A stretch of 64,000 bases of DNA from Phycisphaerales bacterium (lineage in GTDB: Bacteria; Planctomycetota; Phycisphaerae; Phycisphaerales; SM1A02). The position numbers and the translations under genes were made by a program. Every line of letters begins with the position of its first letter. The first letter of the stretch is position 1. The stretch spans positions 33,982 to 97,981 of the forward strand of contig JASMLG010000073.1 in NCBI GenBank assembly GCA_030748805.1, written 5' to 3'. Below the pieces are notes generated by a model. The model made no database searches. It was not told the DNA's origin and saw nothing but the letters and a program-made list of their open reading frames with translations. Positions 43,106 to 51,152 of this stretch are shown piece after piece.

Positions 43106-44350
43106 TTATGCTCTAACGTGGGCAACAATTGAATCAATAGGTATTATTGTCTGTTCCCCAGAATCCATATCTTTTATCGCAACGTTCCCCTCTGAGAGTT
43201 CTTCTCCGAGTATAACAGTGAAGCGTGTATTTGTTTTGGCGGCTTCTGTTAGAAGTTTACCGACATTTTTTGTCGCGCGGTACGTCATCCGAGTGTGCAA
43301 GCCAGCGTTTCGCAATTGTGCAACAGTTGGTGCGAGGTGCTTGTCTGCATCACCACCTGCACTGATGACAAAGACATCTGGTCTTGGCAACAGATCGGTT
43401 CCGTCACCTAGTAGACCCTTGTCTTTAAGAACAAGAGAGAGCACAACATCACCCATTCCAAAACCAACTGCTGGCATGGATGGACCACCAAACATCTCAA
43501 TAAGTTTGTCGTAACGACCGCCACCAGCGATTGCGCGTTCAGCACCGGTCGCTTCGTGTATTTCAAATACAATACCAGTGTAATATGCAAGCCCGCGGAC
43601 AATATTAAAATCGAATTTGCACCATTCGCTAATACCCCAAGAAACAAGTTCTGTTTGCAGTGCAGTGAGTTCTTCATGATCAATTTTTGTGTCGCTGTCG
43701 AATTGAGAAAATGATGATTCGTTCAACCCATGTTCGTTGATTTTTTTCTCAAACAAGCCCCGATCCATTTTTTCACGTTTGTCTAAGAGCGTCAATGCAA
43801 TTTGCATTTTGTCCTTAGGGACTCCACTTTCTTGTAACATTTTTGCAACGACATCACGATGACTTATGCGAACCACAATATCTTGATGTGTTAATCCGAG
43901 TTCTTCTAATGCTCGAATTGCTGTTGCAATGACTTCCGCATCAGCGGATGGTTTATCAACACCAAGTAAATCAACGTTCCACTGTTTGAACTCTCGAAGG
44001 CGTCCTCGTTGCGGTCTTTCGGCTCGGAAGTGGCTTGGAATACCAAACCATTTAGTAGGTAATGTAAGCGATCGGCCCTTTGCTGCAGCCATTCTGGCAA
44101 GAGTTGGAGTGAACTCAGGGCGAAGAGCATAATCAACGTCGCCGCCTGAGCGTTTGAAACTAAAAAGTTCACTGACAATACCTTCGCCGCTTTTTACTGT
44201 GTATAAATCAAGGTGTTCAAAAGTTGGTCCTTCGATTTCATCAAAACCAGCATTAATTGACGCAATGCGCCAAGCGGTTTCGATGTGATGCAACGCCGCC
44301 AAGTCGGGAGGGAAAAAATCGCGAGTTCCTTTTGGAGATTGGAAGGACAT
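43106..44350 (-). CDS. hisS: Histidyl-tRNA synthetase
   Basis: A 414-aa class II synthetase charging tRNA-His. N-terminal PKGTRDFFP is the family entry; motif 2 is FRAERPQRGRLREFKQ; the histidine-specific loops are GLAYYTGIVFE and AIAGGGRYDKL, followed by the GFGMGDVVL motif 3 region and the C-terminal anticodon-binding domain. ATG 44350 was chosen since upstream residues in the frame are out of family; it lies 2 nt after the mutase stop codon. Motif 3 has Asp where GxGxER-type Glu/Arg pairs are common. Confidence 0.95.
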   Translation of the reverse strand: MSFQSPKGTRDFFPPDLAALHHIETAWRIASINAGFDEIEGPTFEHLDLYTVKSGEGIVSELFSFKRSGGDVDYALRPEFTPTLARMAAAKGRSLTLPTKWFGIPSHFRAERPQRGRLREFKQWNVDLLGVDKPSADAEVIATAIRALEELGLTHQDIVVRISHRDVVAKMLQESGVPKDKMQIALTLLDKREKMDRGLFEKKINEHGLNESSFSQFDSDTKIDHEELTALQTELVSWGISEWCKFDFNIVRGLAYYTGIVFEIHEATGAERAIAGGGRYDKLIEMFGGPSMPAVGFGMGDVVLSLVLKDKGLLGDGTDLLPRPDVFVISAGGDADKHLAPTVAQLRNAGLHTRMTYRATKNVGKLLTEAAKTNTRFTVILGEELSEGNVAIKDMDSGEQTIIPIDSIVAHVRA

Positions 44351-44352
44351 GT

Positions 44353-45966
44353 TTACCACTCTGGCCCGCCGCCATATCGACCAAAAACATCTGCCATTGC
44401 TTGCACCATTTCGCCGAGTGTGCAACGAGCAAGCGAAGCATTTACGAGAGATTGCATTACGTTTTCATCTTTCCGGGCTGTTTCTCTAATTGCATCTAAA
44501 GCGGTCATTGCATAATCATTGTTTCTATTTTTCAAACAAATATCAAGACGTTCGCACTGCTGCGTTTCAACTTCGTGAGGAATCTGCAGAAGTTCAACTT
44601 GTGATTCGTCGTTTCCGTCTGGATATGCATTGACTCCGACGATGACGCGATCGCCCGCTTCCATTTCTTGACCAAAACGGTAGGAGGCCTCGGCAATGGA
44701 TCGCCTGAAATAACCTTTGTGTATTCCTTGTACGACTCCGCCAAGGTCATCAATTTCGGAGATGATGTCGTTTGCATCGGATTCCATTTGATTTGTAAGC
44801 GACTCGACAAAATAACTTCCTGCAAGAGGATCAACTGTTCTGTGTACCCCTGTCTCGTGTGCGAGAATCTGTTGCGTTCTAAGAGCAACTCGTACTGCTG
44901 TTTCTGTAGGAAGACCAAGTGTTTCGTCCATAGAGTCAGTGTGTAAACTTTGACAACCCCCAAGAACCCCAGCCATCGCTTGATATGCAACACGAACAAT
45001 ATTGTTAAGTGGTTGCTGTTCTGTCAAAGAGCATCCAGCCGTTTGCACGTGGGTTCGCATCAACCAAGACCGTTCGTTTTTTGCACCGAACCGATCACGC
45101 ATCGCGTTTGCCCAAATTCTTCTTGCTGCGCGTAATTTACAAATTTCTTCAAAAAATTCATTGTGACTATTAAAGAAAAAAGAAAGGCGAGGAGCGAAGG
45201 AGTCAACATCAAGACCTCGTTTTATGCACGCTTCTACATATTCCATTCCATCTCTTAGAGTGAATGCAAGTTCTTGAGTTGCCGTTGAACCGGCTTCTCT
45301 AATGTGGTATCCACTAATAGAAACGCTGTTCCACCGCTTAGTGTTATTGGTTGCGAATTCAATTGTGTCGACTACGAGTTTTACCGAGGCCTCAGGCGGA
45401 TAGATAAATTCGTTTTGTGAATGGAACTCCTTTAAAATATCGTTTTGCAGTGTTCCGCCAAGAGAGTTCCAGTCGATGTCGCGTTCTTTTGCCATCGCGA
45501 GATACATAGCCCAAATTACACAAGCAGGTCCATTGATTGTTTGGCTGACGGTTACTTCTCCGATTGGAATGTCAGCGTATAAGCGGTGCATATCCTCGAT
45601 GGTGTCTATGGCAACTCCGCAGCGACCAACTTCACCTATAGAAAGAGGATCACTGCTGTCACGACCCATCAATGTTGGCAGGTCAAATGCGGTGGATAGT
45701 CCAGTATTCGTTTTGGTCCCCTTTGCGTTCTCCAGAAGGTATTTAAATCTAGTATTTGTGTCATCTGCTGAACCGAAACCAGCAAACTGTCGCATGGTCC
45801 AAAGGCGAGATCGGTACATCTGTTCGTGTACACCTCTTGTGTAGGGGAACTGACCCGGAAGCCCGATTTTTGGATCAATATCGCCGTTTTTAGGTGTGTA
45901 AAGTGGGTCAATTGCATATCCAGAAAGAGATACCGAATCTGCATCATGTTTTTCTGCAGTTGTCAT
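44353..45966 (-). CDS. Acyl-CoA mutase large subunit, methylmalonyl-CoA mutase type (no B12-binding domain)
   Basis: A 537-aa TIM-barrel subunit of a coenzyme B12-dependent mutase. GQFPYTRGVHEQMYRSRLWTMRQFAGF (split) is the substrate-binding entry, TAFDLPTLMGRDS and TINGPA follow, and RTHVQTAGCSLTEQQPLNN (split) is the active-site block. The C-terminal cobalamin domain (DxHxxG) of one-chain mutases is absent, as in archaeal- or actinobacterial-type two-subunit enzymes; its partner is elsewhere. Substrate could be methylmalonyl- or a related branched acyl-CoA. Paired with the carboxyltransferase at 51.1 kb it suggests propionyl-CoA metabolism. Confidence 0.88.
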   Translation of the reverse strand: MTTAEKHDADSVSLSGYAIDPLYTPKNGDIDPKIGLPGQFPYTRGVHEQMYRSRLWTMRQFAGFGSADDTNTRFKYLLENAKGTKTNTGLSTAFDLPTLMGRDSSDPLSIGEVGRCGVAIDTIEDMHRLYADIPIGEVTVSQTINGPACVIWAMYLAMAKERDIDWNSLGGTLQNDILKEFHSQNEFIYPPEASVKLVVDTIEFATNNTKRWNSVSISGYHIREAGSTATQELAFTLRDGMEYVEACIKRGLDVDSFAPRLSFFFNSHNEFFEEICKLRAARRIWANAMRDRFGAKNERSWLMRTHVQTAGCSLTEQQPLNNIVRVAYQAMAGVLGGCQSLHTDSMDETLGLPTETAVRVALRTQQILAHETGVHRTVDPLAGSYFVESLTNQMESDANDIISEIDDLGGVVQGIHKGYFRRSIAEASYRFGQEMEAGDRVIVGVNAYPDGNDESQVELLQIPHEVETQQCERLDICLKNRNNDYAMTALDAIRETARKDENVMQSLVNASLARCTLGEMVQAMADVFGRYGGGPEW

Positions 45967-45972
45967 TCCAAC

Positions 45973-45978
45973 ATTGTA
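45973..45978 (-). promoter_or_regulatory. -10 element TACAAT for the mutase gene
   Basis: Hexamer ends 6 nt before ATG 45966; no Shine-Dalgarno. Confidence 0.55.
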
Positions 45979-45984
45979 CCCAAC

Positions 45985-46017
45985 ATTGGGGGATAGTCCC
46001 TGAGGGACGGTCCCCCA
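45985..46017. repeat. Palindromic hairpin upstream of the mutase promoter
   Basis: TTGGGGGA pairs with TCCCCCAA, and inside it GTCCC-TGA-GGGAC forms a second stem, giving a near-continuous 33-bp hairpin. It lies 6 bp upstream of the mutase -10. REP-like element or transcription-termination hairpin (T-tract absent on the plus strand; AAAAAGG follows, so a minus-strand readout has CCTTTTT before the stem). Confidence 0.65.
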
Positions 46018-46057
46018 AAAAGGAACCGATTATCTGAGATATCAACTATAAAACAGA

Positions 46058-46240
46058 GTTTTCATGGGGATATTCCCAGAGCCCGTGGCTGGCGGGATTG
46101 TTATAGGTAATGGATACAGAGGTTAATGGTTTTCATTGGGAGATTCCCAGAGTGCGGGGCTGGCTGGATTGTTGTAGATAATGGATACAGAGGTTAATGG
46201 TTTTCATGTGGATATTCCCAGAGTCCGTTACCGGGGATAG
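46058..46240. repeat. 71-bp tandem repeat (about 2.5 units)
   Basis: GTTTTCAT begins units at 46058, 46129 and 46200, exactly 71 bp apart. Each unit contains TTCCCAGAG, GGCTGG, ATTGTTRTAG and AATGGATACAGAGGTTAATG. It lies between the lipoprotein gene's stop and the mutase promoter region. No similarity to the 72-bp array near parB was seen. Function unknown. Confidence 0.88.
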
Positions 46241-46246
46241 TTTCCG

Positions 46247-46747
46247 CTACTCGTCGTATCCGTTTATTGGATCAGAAGTGTCGATCTGACCGCCATCAGG
46301 GGTCCACCAGTCGGGCTGATCATTTATTTCGTCAACTCTAAGTGGTCGATCACTCATGGGATGAGCATATTCACTTGATGGGCGGATTTCTACATCAATT
46401 CTCCTAGACCACCTATTTGGGACAGTGAGTGAATTTGAAAGTGGTCCATAACTAATATTTTTTTGAAAAACTTCCCACATCATTAAATCAGGGGTGAAAA
46501 CCTCATTATCACCAGAACCCTCGACAAAATCTATTACCAATTTTTTACCAACAGGTATCTCCAAAACAAATAATCGCTCTCCTGATCTAGTATCGATTAA
46601 GGATACTTTTTTGGGAACTTCCTCTGTTGATTCCCACGTAGCAGCACTATTTGGACCGTTTGAATAGGGGTTTCCTCCGGGTGTATACATCTGACATCCT
46701 GACATTGATGTAATTGTTACTAAACTAAATAAAAAGAAGTTTTTCAT
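46247..46747 (-). CDS. Lipoprotein of unknown function
   Basis: A 166-aa putative lipoprotein. The signal peptide MKNFFLFSLVTITSMSGC ends in a lipobox-like MSGC, so Cys18 would be lipidated. The mature part contains a beta-rich segment (KKVSLIDTRSGERLFVLEIPVGKKLVIDF, split) and a Trp-rich C-terminus (DQPDWWTPDG). No family recognised. ATG 46747 is preferred over ATG 46756 because the lipoprotein signal begins at once and TACCAT lies 7 nt upstream. Divergent from ispF with about 50 nt between. Confidence 0.7.
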   Translation of the reverse strand: MKNFFLFSLVTITSMSGCQMYTPGGNPYSNGPNSAATWESTEEVPKKVSLIDTRSGERLFVLEIPVGKKLVIDFVEGSGDNEVFTPDLMMWEVFQKNISYGPLSNSLTVPNRWSRRIDVEIRPSSEYAHPMSDRPLRVDEINDQPDWWTPDGGQIDTSDPINGYDE

Positions 46748-46754
46748 GTTCGTC

Positions 46755-46760
46755 ATGGTA
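46755..46760 (-). promoter_or_regulatory. -10 element TACCAT for the lipoprotein gene
   Basis: Hexamer ends 7 nt before ATG 46747; supports a leaderless start. Confidence 0.4.
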
Positions 46761-46784
46761 CATCGGCAGAACTGGCTAGGTGAG

Positions 46785-46790
46785 TACAAT
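46785..46790 (+). promoter_or_regulatory. -10 element TACAAT for ispF
   Basis: Hexamer ends 8 nt before ATG 46799, no Shine-Dalgarno. Confidence 0.55.
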
Positions 46791-46798
46791 ACACAACC

Positions 46799-47281
46799 AT
46801 GGATATCAGAATTGGACACGGATATGACCTTCATCGTCTTGCTACGCCATCCAATGGTGGCAAGAAAATGATAGTCGGTGGAATTCAAATTGATTGTGGC
46901 TTGGGTCCAATCTCACACAGTGATGGTGATGCAGTTATGCACGCTGTAACAGATTCGATCCTTTCAGCAATCGGTGAGCCAGATTTAGGTACTATTTACC
47001 CGAACACAGATCCAGAAAACGAAAATCGCGATTCAAAAGATTTTTTAATTGAATCGATTAACCGTGCAAATTTAGGTGGATGGGCAATTGGAAATATTGA
47101 TGTCACCGTAATATGCGACAACCCCAAAATTGAACCCTTCAAAGAACAGATATGTAAATCATTACGTACCCTGACTGGGGTTCCAGTTAACATTAAGGGA
47201 AAAACGCATGAGGGAACAGATAAAGTGGGAGCAATCGAAGTTCACGCCCTTGCGTTAGTACAGAGAGGAATACAAAAATGA
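46799..47281 (+). CDS. ispF: 2-C-methyl-D-erythritol 2,4-cyclodiphosphate synthase
   Basis: A 160-aa trimeric enzyme of the MEP isoprenoid pathway. RIGHGYDLHRL supplies two zinc ligands, ISHSDGDAVMHAVTDSIL carries the third His and the substrate-binding region, DLGTIYPNTDPENENRDS split is the usual fingerprint (GxxFPPxDPxxKxxDS), and VNIKGKTHEGTDKVG (split) closes the active site. Stop overlaps the next ATG by 4 nt. Other isp genes are not in this window. Confidence 0.95.
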   Translation: MDIRIGHGYDLHRLATPSNGGKKMIVGGIQIDCGLGPISHSDGDAVMHAVTDSILSAIGEPDLGTIYPNTDPENENRDSKDFLIESINRANLGGWAIGNIDVTVICDNPKIEPFKEQICKSLRTLTGVPVNIKGKTHEGTDKVGAIEVHALALVQRGIQK

Positions 47282-47784
47282 GCAAATCACTTTGGCAAGA
47301 AGCAGCAGCATATGCAGCAAACGCTCACCGTTACCAAAAACGCAACGATAAAAGACCGTATGTTTCTCATTGCTTTAGAGTAGCCATGACGGTTAATCTA
47401 GTTTTTGGTTTTGATGACCCCGAAGTGTTAGCCGCAGCATTGTTACACGACAGCATTGAGGATTGCGATGTGGATTACGATGATATCCTTGAATTGTTTG
47501 GCAGAAACGTAGCGGACTATGTTGCTGTAATGACAAAGGACATGCGACTTGAAGAAAATAAACGAGAAAAATATTACGACAAGCAACTTGCTCAAGGTCC
47601 TTGGCAAGGTCGACTAATAAAACTTGCTGATGTTTATGACAATTTTACGGACTCACCAGACGACAAAAGATCTGCGTATGTCAAAAGAGTTGAACGGATT
47701 CTAACACTGACTGAACATGACGAGCAGTTGCAAGATGCAAGAAGAATGGTTCAAGAATTAATGTGTGAGATGTCGTCGTGTTAA
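47278..47784 (+). CDS. HD-domain phosphohydrolase, RelA/SpoT hydrolase-like
   Basis: A 168-aa HD protein resembling the stand-alone (p)ppGpp hydrolase domain. PYVSHCFRVAM gives the first His, ALLHDSIEDC the HD pair with the ED element of Rel hydrolases, and RLIKLADVYDN the distal Asp-containing block. No synthetase or TGS domain is attached. It may degrade alarmones (small alarmone hydrolase) or other nucleotides. Coupled to ispF by an ATGA overlap and to the following gene by a 7-nt overlap. Confidence 0.82.
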   Translation: MSKSLWQEAAAYAANAHRYQKRNDKRPYVSHCFRVAMTVNLVFGFDDPEVLAAALLHDSIEDCDVDYDDILELFGRNVADYVAVMTKDMRLEENKREKYYDKQLAQGPWQGRLIKLADVYDNFTDSPDDKRSAYVKRVERILTLTEHDEQLQDARRMVQELMCEMSSC

Positions 47785-48536
47785 TAAATATGTTTTTGGG
47801 ATTATTGGTTGCTGTACTTTCTTCTTGCTTCTCTACACAAGAAAACACAGTAGATTATGTTCTCGATAGTATTGAGGAAGTTGACATAAAAACAATAACC
47901 TCAAACATTACTTATACCCGTACGGATCCGATCCTAAATCGCAGAGAAATACGAACAGGGAGATTGTTATTTCGAATGGATGATGACAACCAAAGAGATG
48001 CAGCGATTCTTTTCGACACACTTATTATTGGTCGCAGGAAAGAAGAAAAACTAAAGCATTATGTTTTTTCAGGAAGATGGATGGCAGAGGTAGATTATGA
48101 GAACAAACAGTTTTTGAAACGGGAATTAATCTCACCAGAAGAGAATAAAACAGTAGATCCATTTGAACTAGGAAACGGGCCAGTCCCGCTCCCGATTGGG
48201 CAGACAAAGGAATCTGTCTTGAAAAAATTTAATGTAACAATTATTGAACGTCCCGATGAAGGCCAACTTTCAAAATTGGATGAAAATGTTGTGGGGCTAC
48301 TCTTAATTCCTACAAAACAAAAAAGTAATTGGGAATCAATTGAGTTGTTTTACAACCCAGAAACATGGTTGCCTGTTGGAGTTCGCACAATTGAAGACGA
48401 TGGAACTAAGCGCGTAAGCCAACTCACTGATGTAAAACTAAACATTCTAAATGAAGAGGATGCTAAACTGCTAAGTATAAGCACACCAGATCCTAAAGAA
48501 TGGTCTATTGATATTCGTCCGTGGAGCAATAATTAG
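47778..48536 (+). CDS. Secreted LolA-like protein
   Basis: A 252-aa protein with a hydrophobic leader (INMFLGLLVAVLSSCF); the Cys in LSSC could be a lipobox Cys. The mature part alternates beta strands with a helix (DSIEEVDIKTITSNITYTRTDPILNRREIRTGRLLFR split; FSGRWMAEVDYENKQFLKREL; IELFYNPETWLPVGVRTIEDDG), the pattern of LolA/LolB-like or outer-membrane sorting proteins. Family is inferred from pattern. Start GTG 47778 or ATG 47790. Confidence 0.6.
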   Translation: MLINMFLGLLVAVLSSCFSTQENTVDYVLDSIEEVDIKTITSNITYTRTDPILNRREIRTGRLLFRMDDDNQRDAAILFDTLIIGRRKEEKLKHYVFSGRWMAEVDYENKQFLKRELISPEENKTVDPFELGNGPVPLPIGQTKESVLKKFNVTIIERPDEGQLSKLDENVVGLLLIPTKQKSNWESIELFYNPETWLPVGVRTIEDDGTKRVSQLTDVKLNILNEEDAKLLSISTPDPKEWSIDIRPWSNN

Positions 48537-48607
48537 ATAACTGCAACATCTTTTTGTCTTGACCTCTTGCAGAGCGTGCAACGATTGACGGCGGTATAGG
48601 AGTAGGT

Positions 48608-50341
48608 TTATCTGCCAATAATTCTGGGTAAACGCGAGTCAATCTTGTCAGATAAATCACGAGCCAAAGGTATACACTTCGATTGCTTAGACCTAAAGGT
48701 GTCGGTGTTGTATGGAGCTTGAACTGGCCAACAGTCTCCCCATCCATCTATTACTAGCAAAACATCCTGAACAGATACGATTCCATCGCCATTAACATCT
48801 TCGTTGACGTATTCATCTCCTATGTGTGATATAACGGCAAGAAGATCTGCTGTATTGATGATTCCATCAGCAACGATATCAGCTTGACAACCCGCTTCTC
48901 TAATAATTTCGCCAAGTAAAGAAGAAAAAAATGCTGCTGAGTTAGCTGATGCTGGATGGACTCCCCATGCGTCAAACAAATACCCATTCGTGTCTTCGAT
49001 TAGATTTATAGAGTTTGTTCCAAACTGAAAATTGTCAAATCCGTGGTAGAGCAGCCAAGGAATCGCGTCGTTTCCATGCAAAAACACTTCGTCTGTTGCT
49101 GCAAACAATGAAATCGCTGAAACGTTTATTCTAAGCGTTGCTAAATCATAAGCAGCTTGTTGTTGACTTTGTATGTATTCTTTAGAAAGGTCGATATCCT
49201 CTGTTAGATTGAAAAGGGAACCAATTACAATTATGTGTTTAACAGAAGAAAGCCCCACTAGAGAAGCAGCAGTATCTGATTGATCAATCATGTTCTCCAT
49301 TTTAGAAATAGCAGAATCGTATCCAATTGTCTCTGGTGCAAAAAACCACATAAAGACAGTTGGTTGTTCTCGGTCTAAAGTAGTTACGTCAAGCCAGTGA
49401 GTTAACTGTTCAAGGGAATATTTTTTATCAAGAGGAAACTCTCCTTCTGTATCGCAACCAAAGCCAGAATAAGACCAACTGCCATCTGCGATTGAACTGT
49501 AATACAGACCCTGCTCTCGATTCCCATTGTTGTCTACGTGATAATACACACAGCCCGCCGGTTCAAAATATTGATTAGTTCCAACAAGCGGCTCAATTTG
49601 TTCAAGGCGCATTGAAAGTGGACCACCGGTATCATTGTTTGCAGGAAAGTCAGTTGCATAAGCATTAATTTGTTTTTGGATTGCACTTCTAGAACCACTA
49701 TTAGGATTTTCACCCAGATGCCAAAGTGGGCGAGCGCCAGACCGTAATTGCATAATTCCAGCATCTTCCATGTTGTCGAGTACTTTTATTTGTTCAACTT
49801 GTTGTGATAAATAAGTTGGGCATCGATATAAAAAACGAAACCTTAAGTCGTCACCATAATTAGTGAACGGACCATGCACTCCGCTTGATAGAAGTGATCG
49901 ACCAGTATTACTCAATTGAAACTTAAAAAGCAGGTCAGTACCCTCATCATCAAAGTCGCTAGAAGTAAATATCTCCTGTAAGCCAAGAATTGGAAGCGAA
50001 AAATACGTTGACTCAGAATTTCTTTCGATTGTATATCCCAGTGAGTCGTCTGCTTGGATTTGCGATACTGGGTTGCATTGAGATGAACAAACAGCAGTAT
50101 GAGAAGGAGATGTAGCTCCAGCAGAAATAGCAGAGATTTTTTCAATCGGCCAGACCCGAAGAGACGAAAGTGGAGCTCTTGCAAAAAACGGAGAACTATA
50201 AGAGTCGCCCATAGCAATAAGGCGGACATCTCCACGCAATATTCTTGCCATCTGTTCAAGACCAACAGAGTGGGGCTCGTCTGCAACTCCATGCAGACAG
50301 ACCATAGTTACAACAGCGGAACTAATGATTGACCTTAGCAC
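48608..50341 (-). CDS. Secreted SGNH/GDSL-like protein with dockerin-like C-terminus
   Basis: A 577-aa exported protein. A signal peptide (MLRSIISSAVVTMVCLHGVA) is followed by a possible SGNH block I (LIAMGDSYSSPFF, Ser near residue 47); a block V-like DAWGVHPA occurs near residue 465, and the fold between them is unrecognised. Residues about 492-545 carry two calcium-binding dockerin-type repeats (DGIINTADLLAVISHIG and VNGDGIVSVQDVLLVIDGWGDC), typical of secreted Phycisphaerae proteins. Catalysis (esterase or sugar acylhydrolase) is plausible, not shown. Start GTG 50341. Confidence 0.75.
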   Translation of the reverse strand: MLRSIISSAVVTMVCLHGVADEPHSVGLEQMARILRGDVRLIAMGDSYSSPFFARAPLSSLRVWPIEKISAISAGATSPSHTAVCSSQCNPVSQIQADDSLGYTIERNSESTYFSLPILGLQEIFTSSDFDDEGTDLLFKFQLSNTGRSLLSSGVHGPFTNYGDDLRFRFLYRCPTYLSQQVEQIKVLDNMEDAGIMQLRSGARPLWHLGENPNSGSRSAIQKQINAYATDFPANNDTGGPLSMRLEQIEPLVGTNQYFEPAGCVYYHVDNNGNREQGLYYSSIADGSWSYSGFGCDTEGEFPLDKKYSLEQLTHWLDVTTLDREQPTVFMWFFAPETIGYDSAISKMENMIDQSDTAASLVGLSSVKHIIVIGSLFNLTEDIDLSKEYIQSQQQAAYDLATLRINVSAISLFAATDEVFLHGNDAIPWLLYHGFDNFQFGTNSINLIEDTNGYLFDAWGVHPASANSAAFFSSLLGEIIREAGCQADIVADGIINTADLLAVISHIGDEYVNEDVNGDGIVSVQDVLLVIDGWGDCWPVQAPYNTDTFRSKQSKCIPLARDLSDKIDSRLPRIIGR

Positions 50342-50347
50342 GCCTAT

Positions 50348-50353
50348 ATTATG
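50348..50353 (-). promoter_or_regulatory. -10 element CATAAT for the SGNH/dockerin gene
   Basis: Hexamer ends 6 nt before GTG 50341; AGG in the spacer gives at most a weak Shine-Dalgarno. Confidence 0.45.
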
Positions 50354-50372
50354 CTAGTAAAGATGGTTAAAG

Positions 50373-51152
50373 TCAAGAAAAACGAGTAATAATAGTGCTA
50401 GTGAGCCTTGGTGATGCAGCAAAAACAGTGCTTATCAGCCGCATAGCGGTGCTTGTCCAGACCTCTGGTTTTGGGCGGTGCAAACAACGCACGATTGCAC
50501 TGGAGACTTTTTCTGGTGGCTGCATAAGCCAAGATGGCGTTTGCAATTCAAAATCAGAAGCGGGTTTCCCTGAGCGTGAAGAACTTACACTAAAAAACTC
50601 GGTTTTAGTTCCGATTGGGTGAATTGTGCTTACGTATATGTTGTTACTTATTAATTCCATTCGCATTGATTTTGCAACAGCTTCAAGCGCTGTCTTACTT
50701 GCACAATACGCACCATGGCTTGGTGTTGCGAATTTAGAAAGACAACTTGCACAGAGCAGCAAGTGCCCCTCATTGTTGCTGACCATTTGTTTTGCAGCCA
50801 GAGCAGTTAACTCTATTGCTGCAAATACGTTTAAGTTAAATAAATCTCGAAACTGGTTGTGGTCATACTCAAGCGTCGTTTGGTCAAGACCGTGGCCAGC
50901 GTTTGCAAAGACAGCGTAGACGTCGCCTGCTTGCTCAAGCAGGTGTTCGTTGAATCCTTCCTTGGTGACATCTCCAGCGATGAAAGAACAACATTCGCCA
51001 AGTTCTTGCGCGAGTGTTTTCAGTTTTTCTTCTCTTCGTGCGGTAATAACACAGCGCATACCTGCTTGTACGCATTTTCTTGCAGTTGCCTCTCCAATGC
51101 CACTGCTTGCACCGGTAATAAGTATAGTTTTCCCTTCAATAGGGATTTTCAT
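50373..51152 (-). CDS. Short-chain dehydrogenase/reductase (classical SDR)
   Basis: A 259-aa NAD(P)-dependent oxidoreductase. TGASSGIGEAT is the cofactor motif, ITARREEK favours NADP, AGDVT and NAGHG are the next SDR motifs, LCASCLSKF holds the region of the catalytic Ser and YCASK is the catalytic Tyr-x-x-x-Lys. Ser in the usual position is within ASCLSK, so alignment is needed. Substrate unknown. Its ATG overlaps the carboxyltransferase stop by 4 nt, so it may act on the same acyl-CoA pathway. Confidence 0.9.
   Translation of the reverse strand: MKIPIEGKTILITGASSGIGEATARKCVQAGMRCVITARREEKLKTLAQELGECCSFIAGDVTKEGFNEHLLEQAGDVYAVFANAGHGLDQTTLEYDHNQFRDLFNLNVFAAIELTALAAKQMVSNNEGHLLLCASCLSKFATPSHGAYCASKTALEAVAKSMRMELISNNIYVSTIHPIGTKTEFFSVSSSRSGKPASDFELQTPSWLMQPPEKVSSAIVRCLHRPKPEVWTSTAMRLISTVFAASPRLTSTIITRFS

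Noticed and set aside
46058..46240. Possible CRISPR array
   Set aside because: Only 2.5 direct units with no spacers; a plain tandem repeat.
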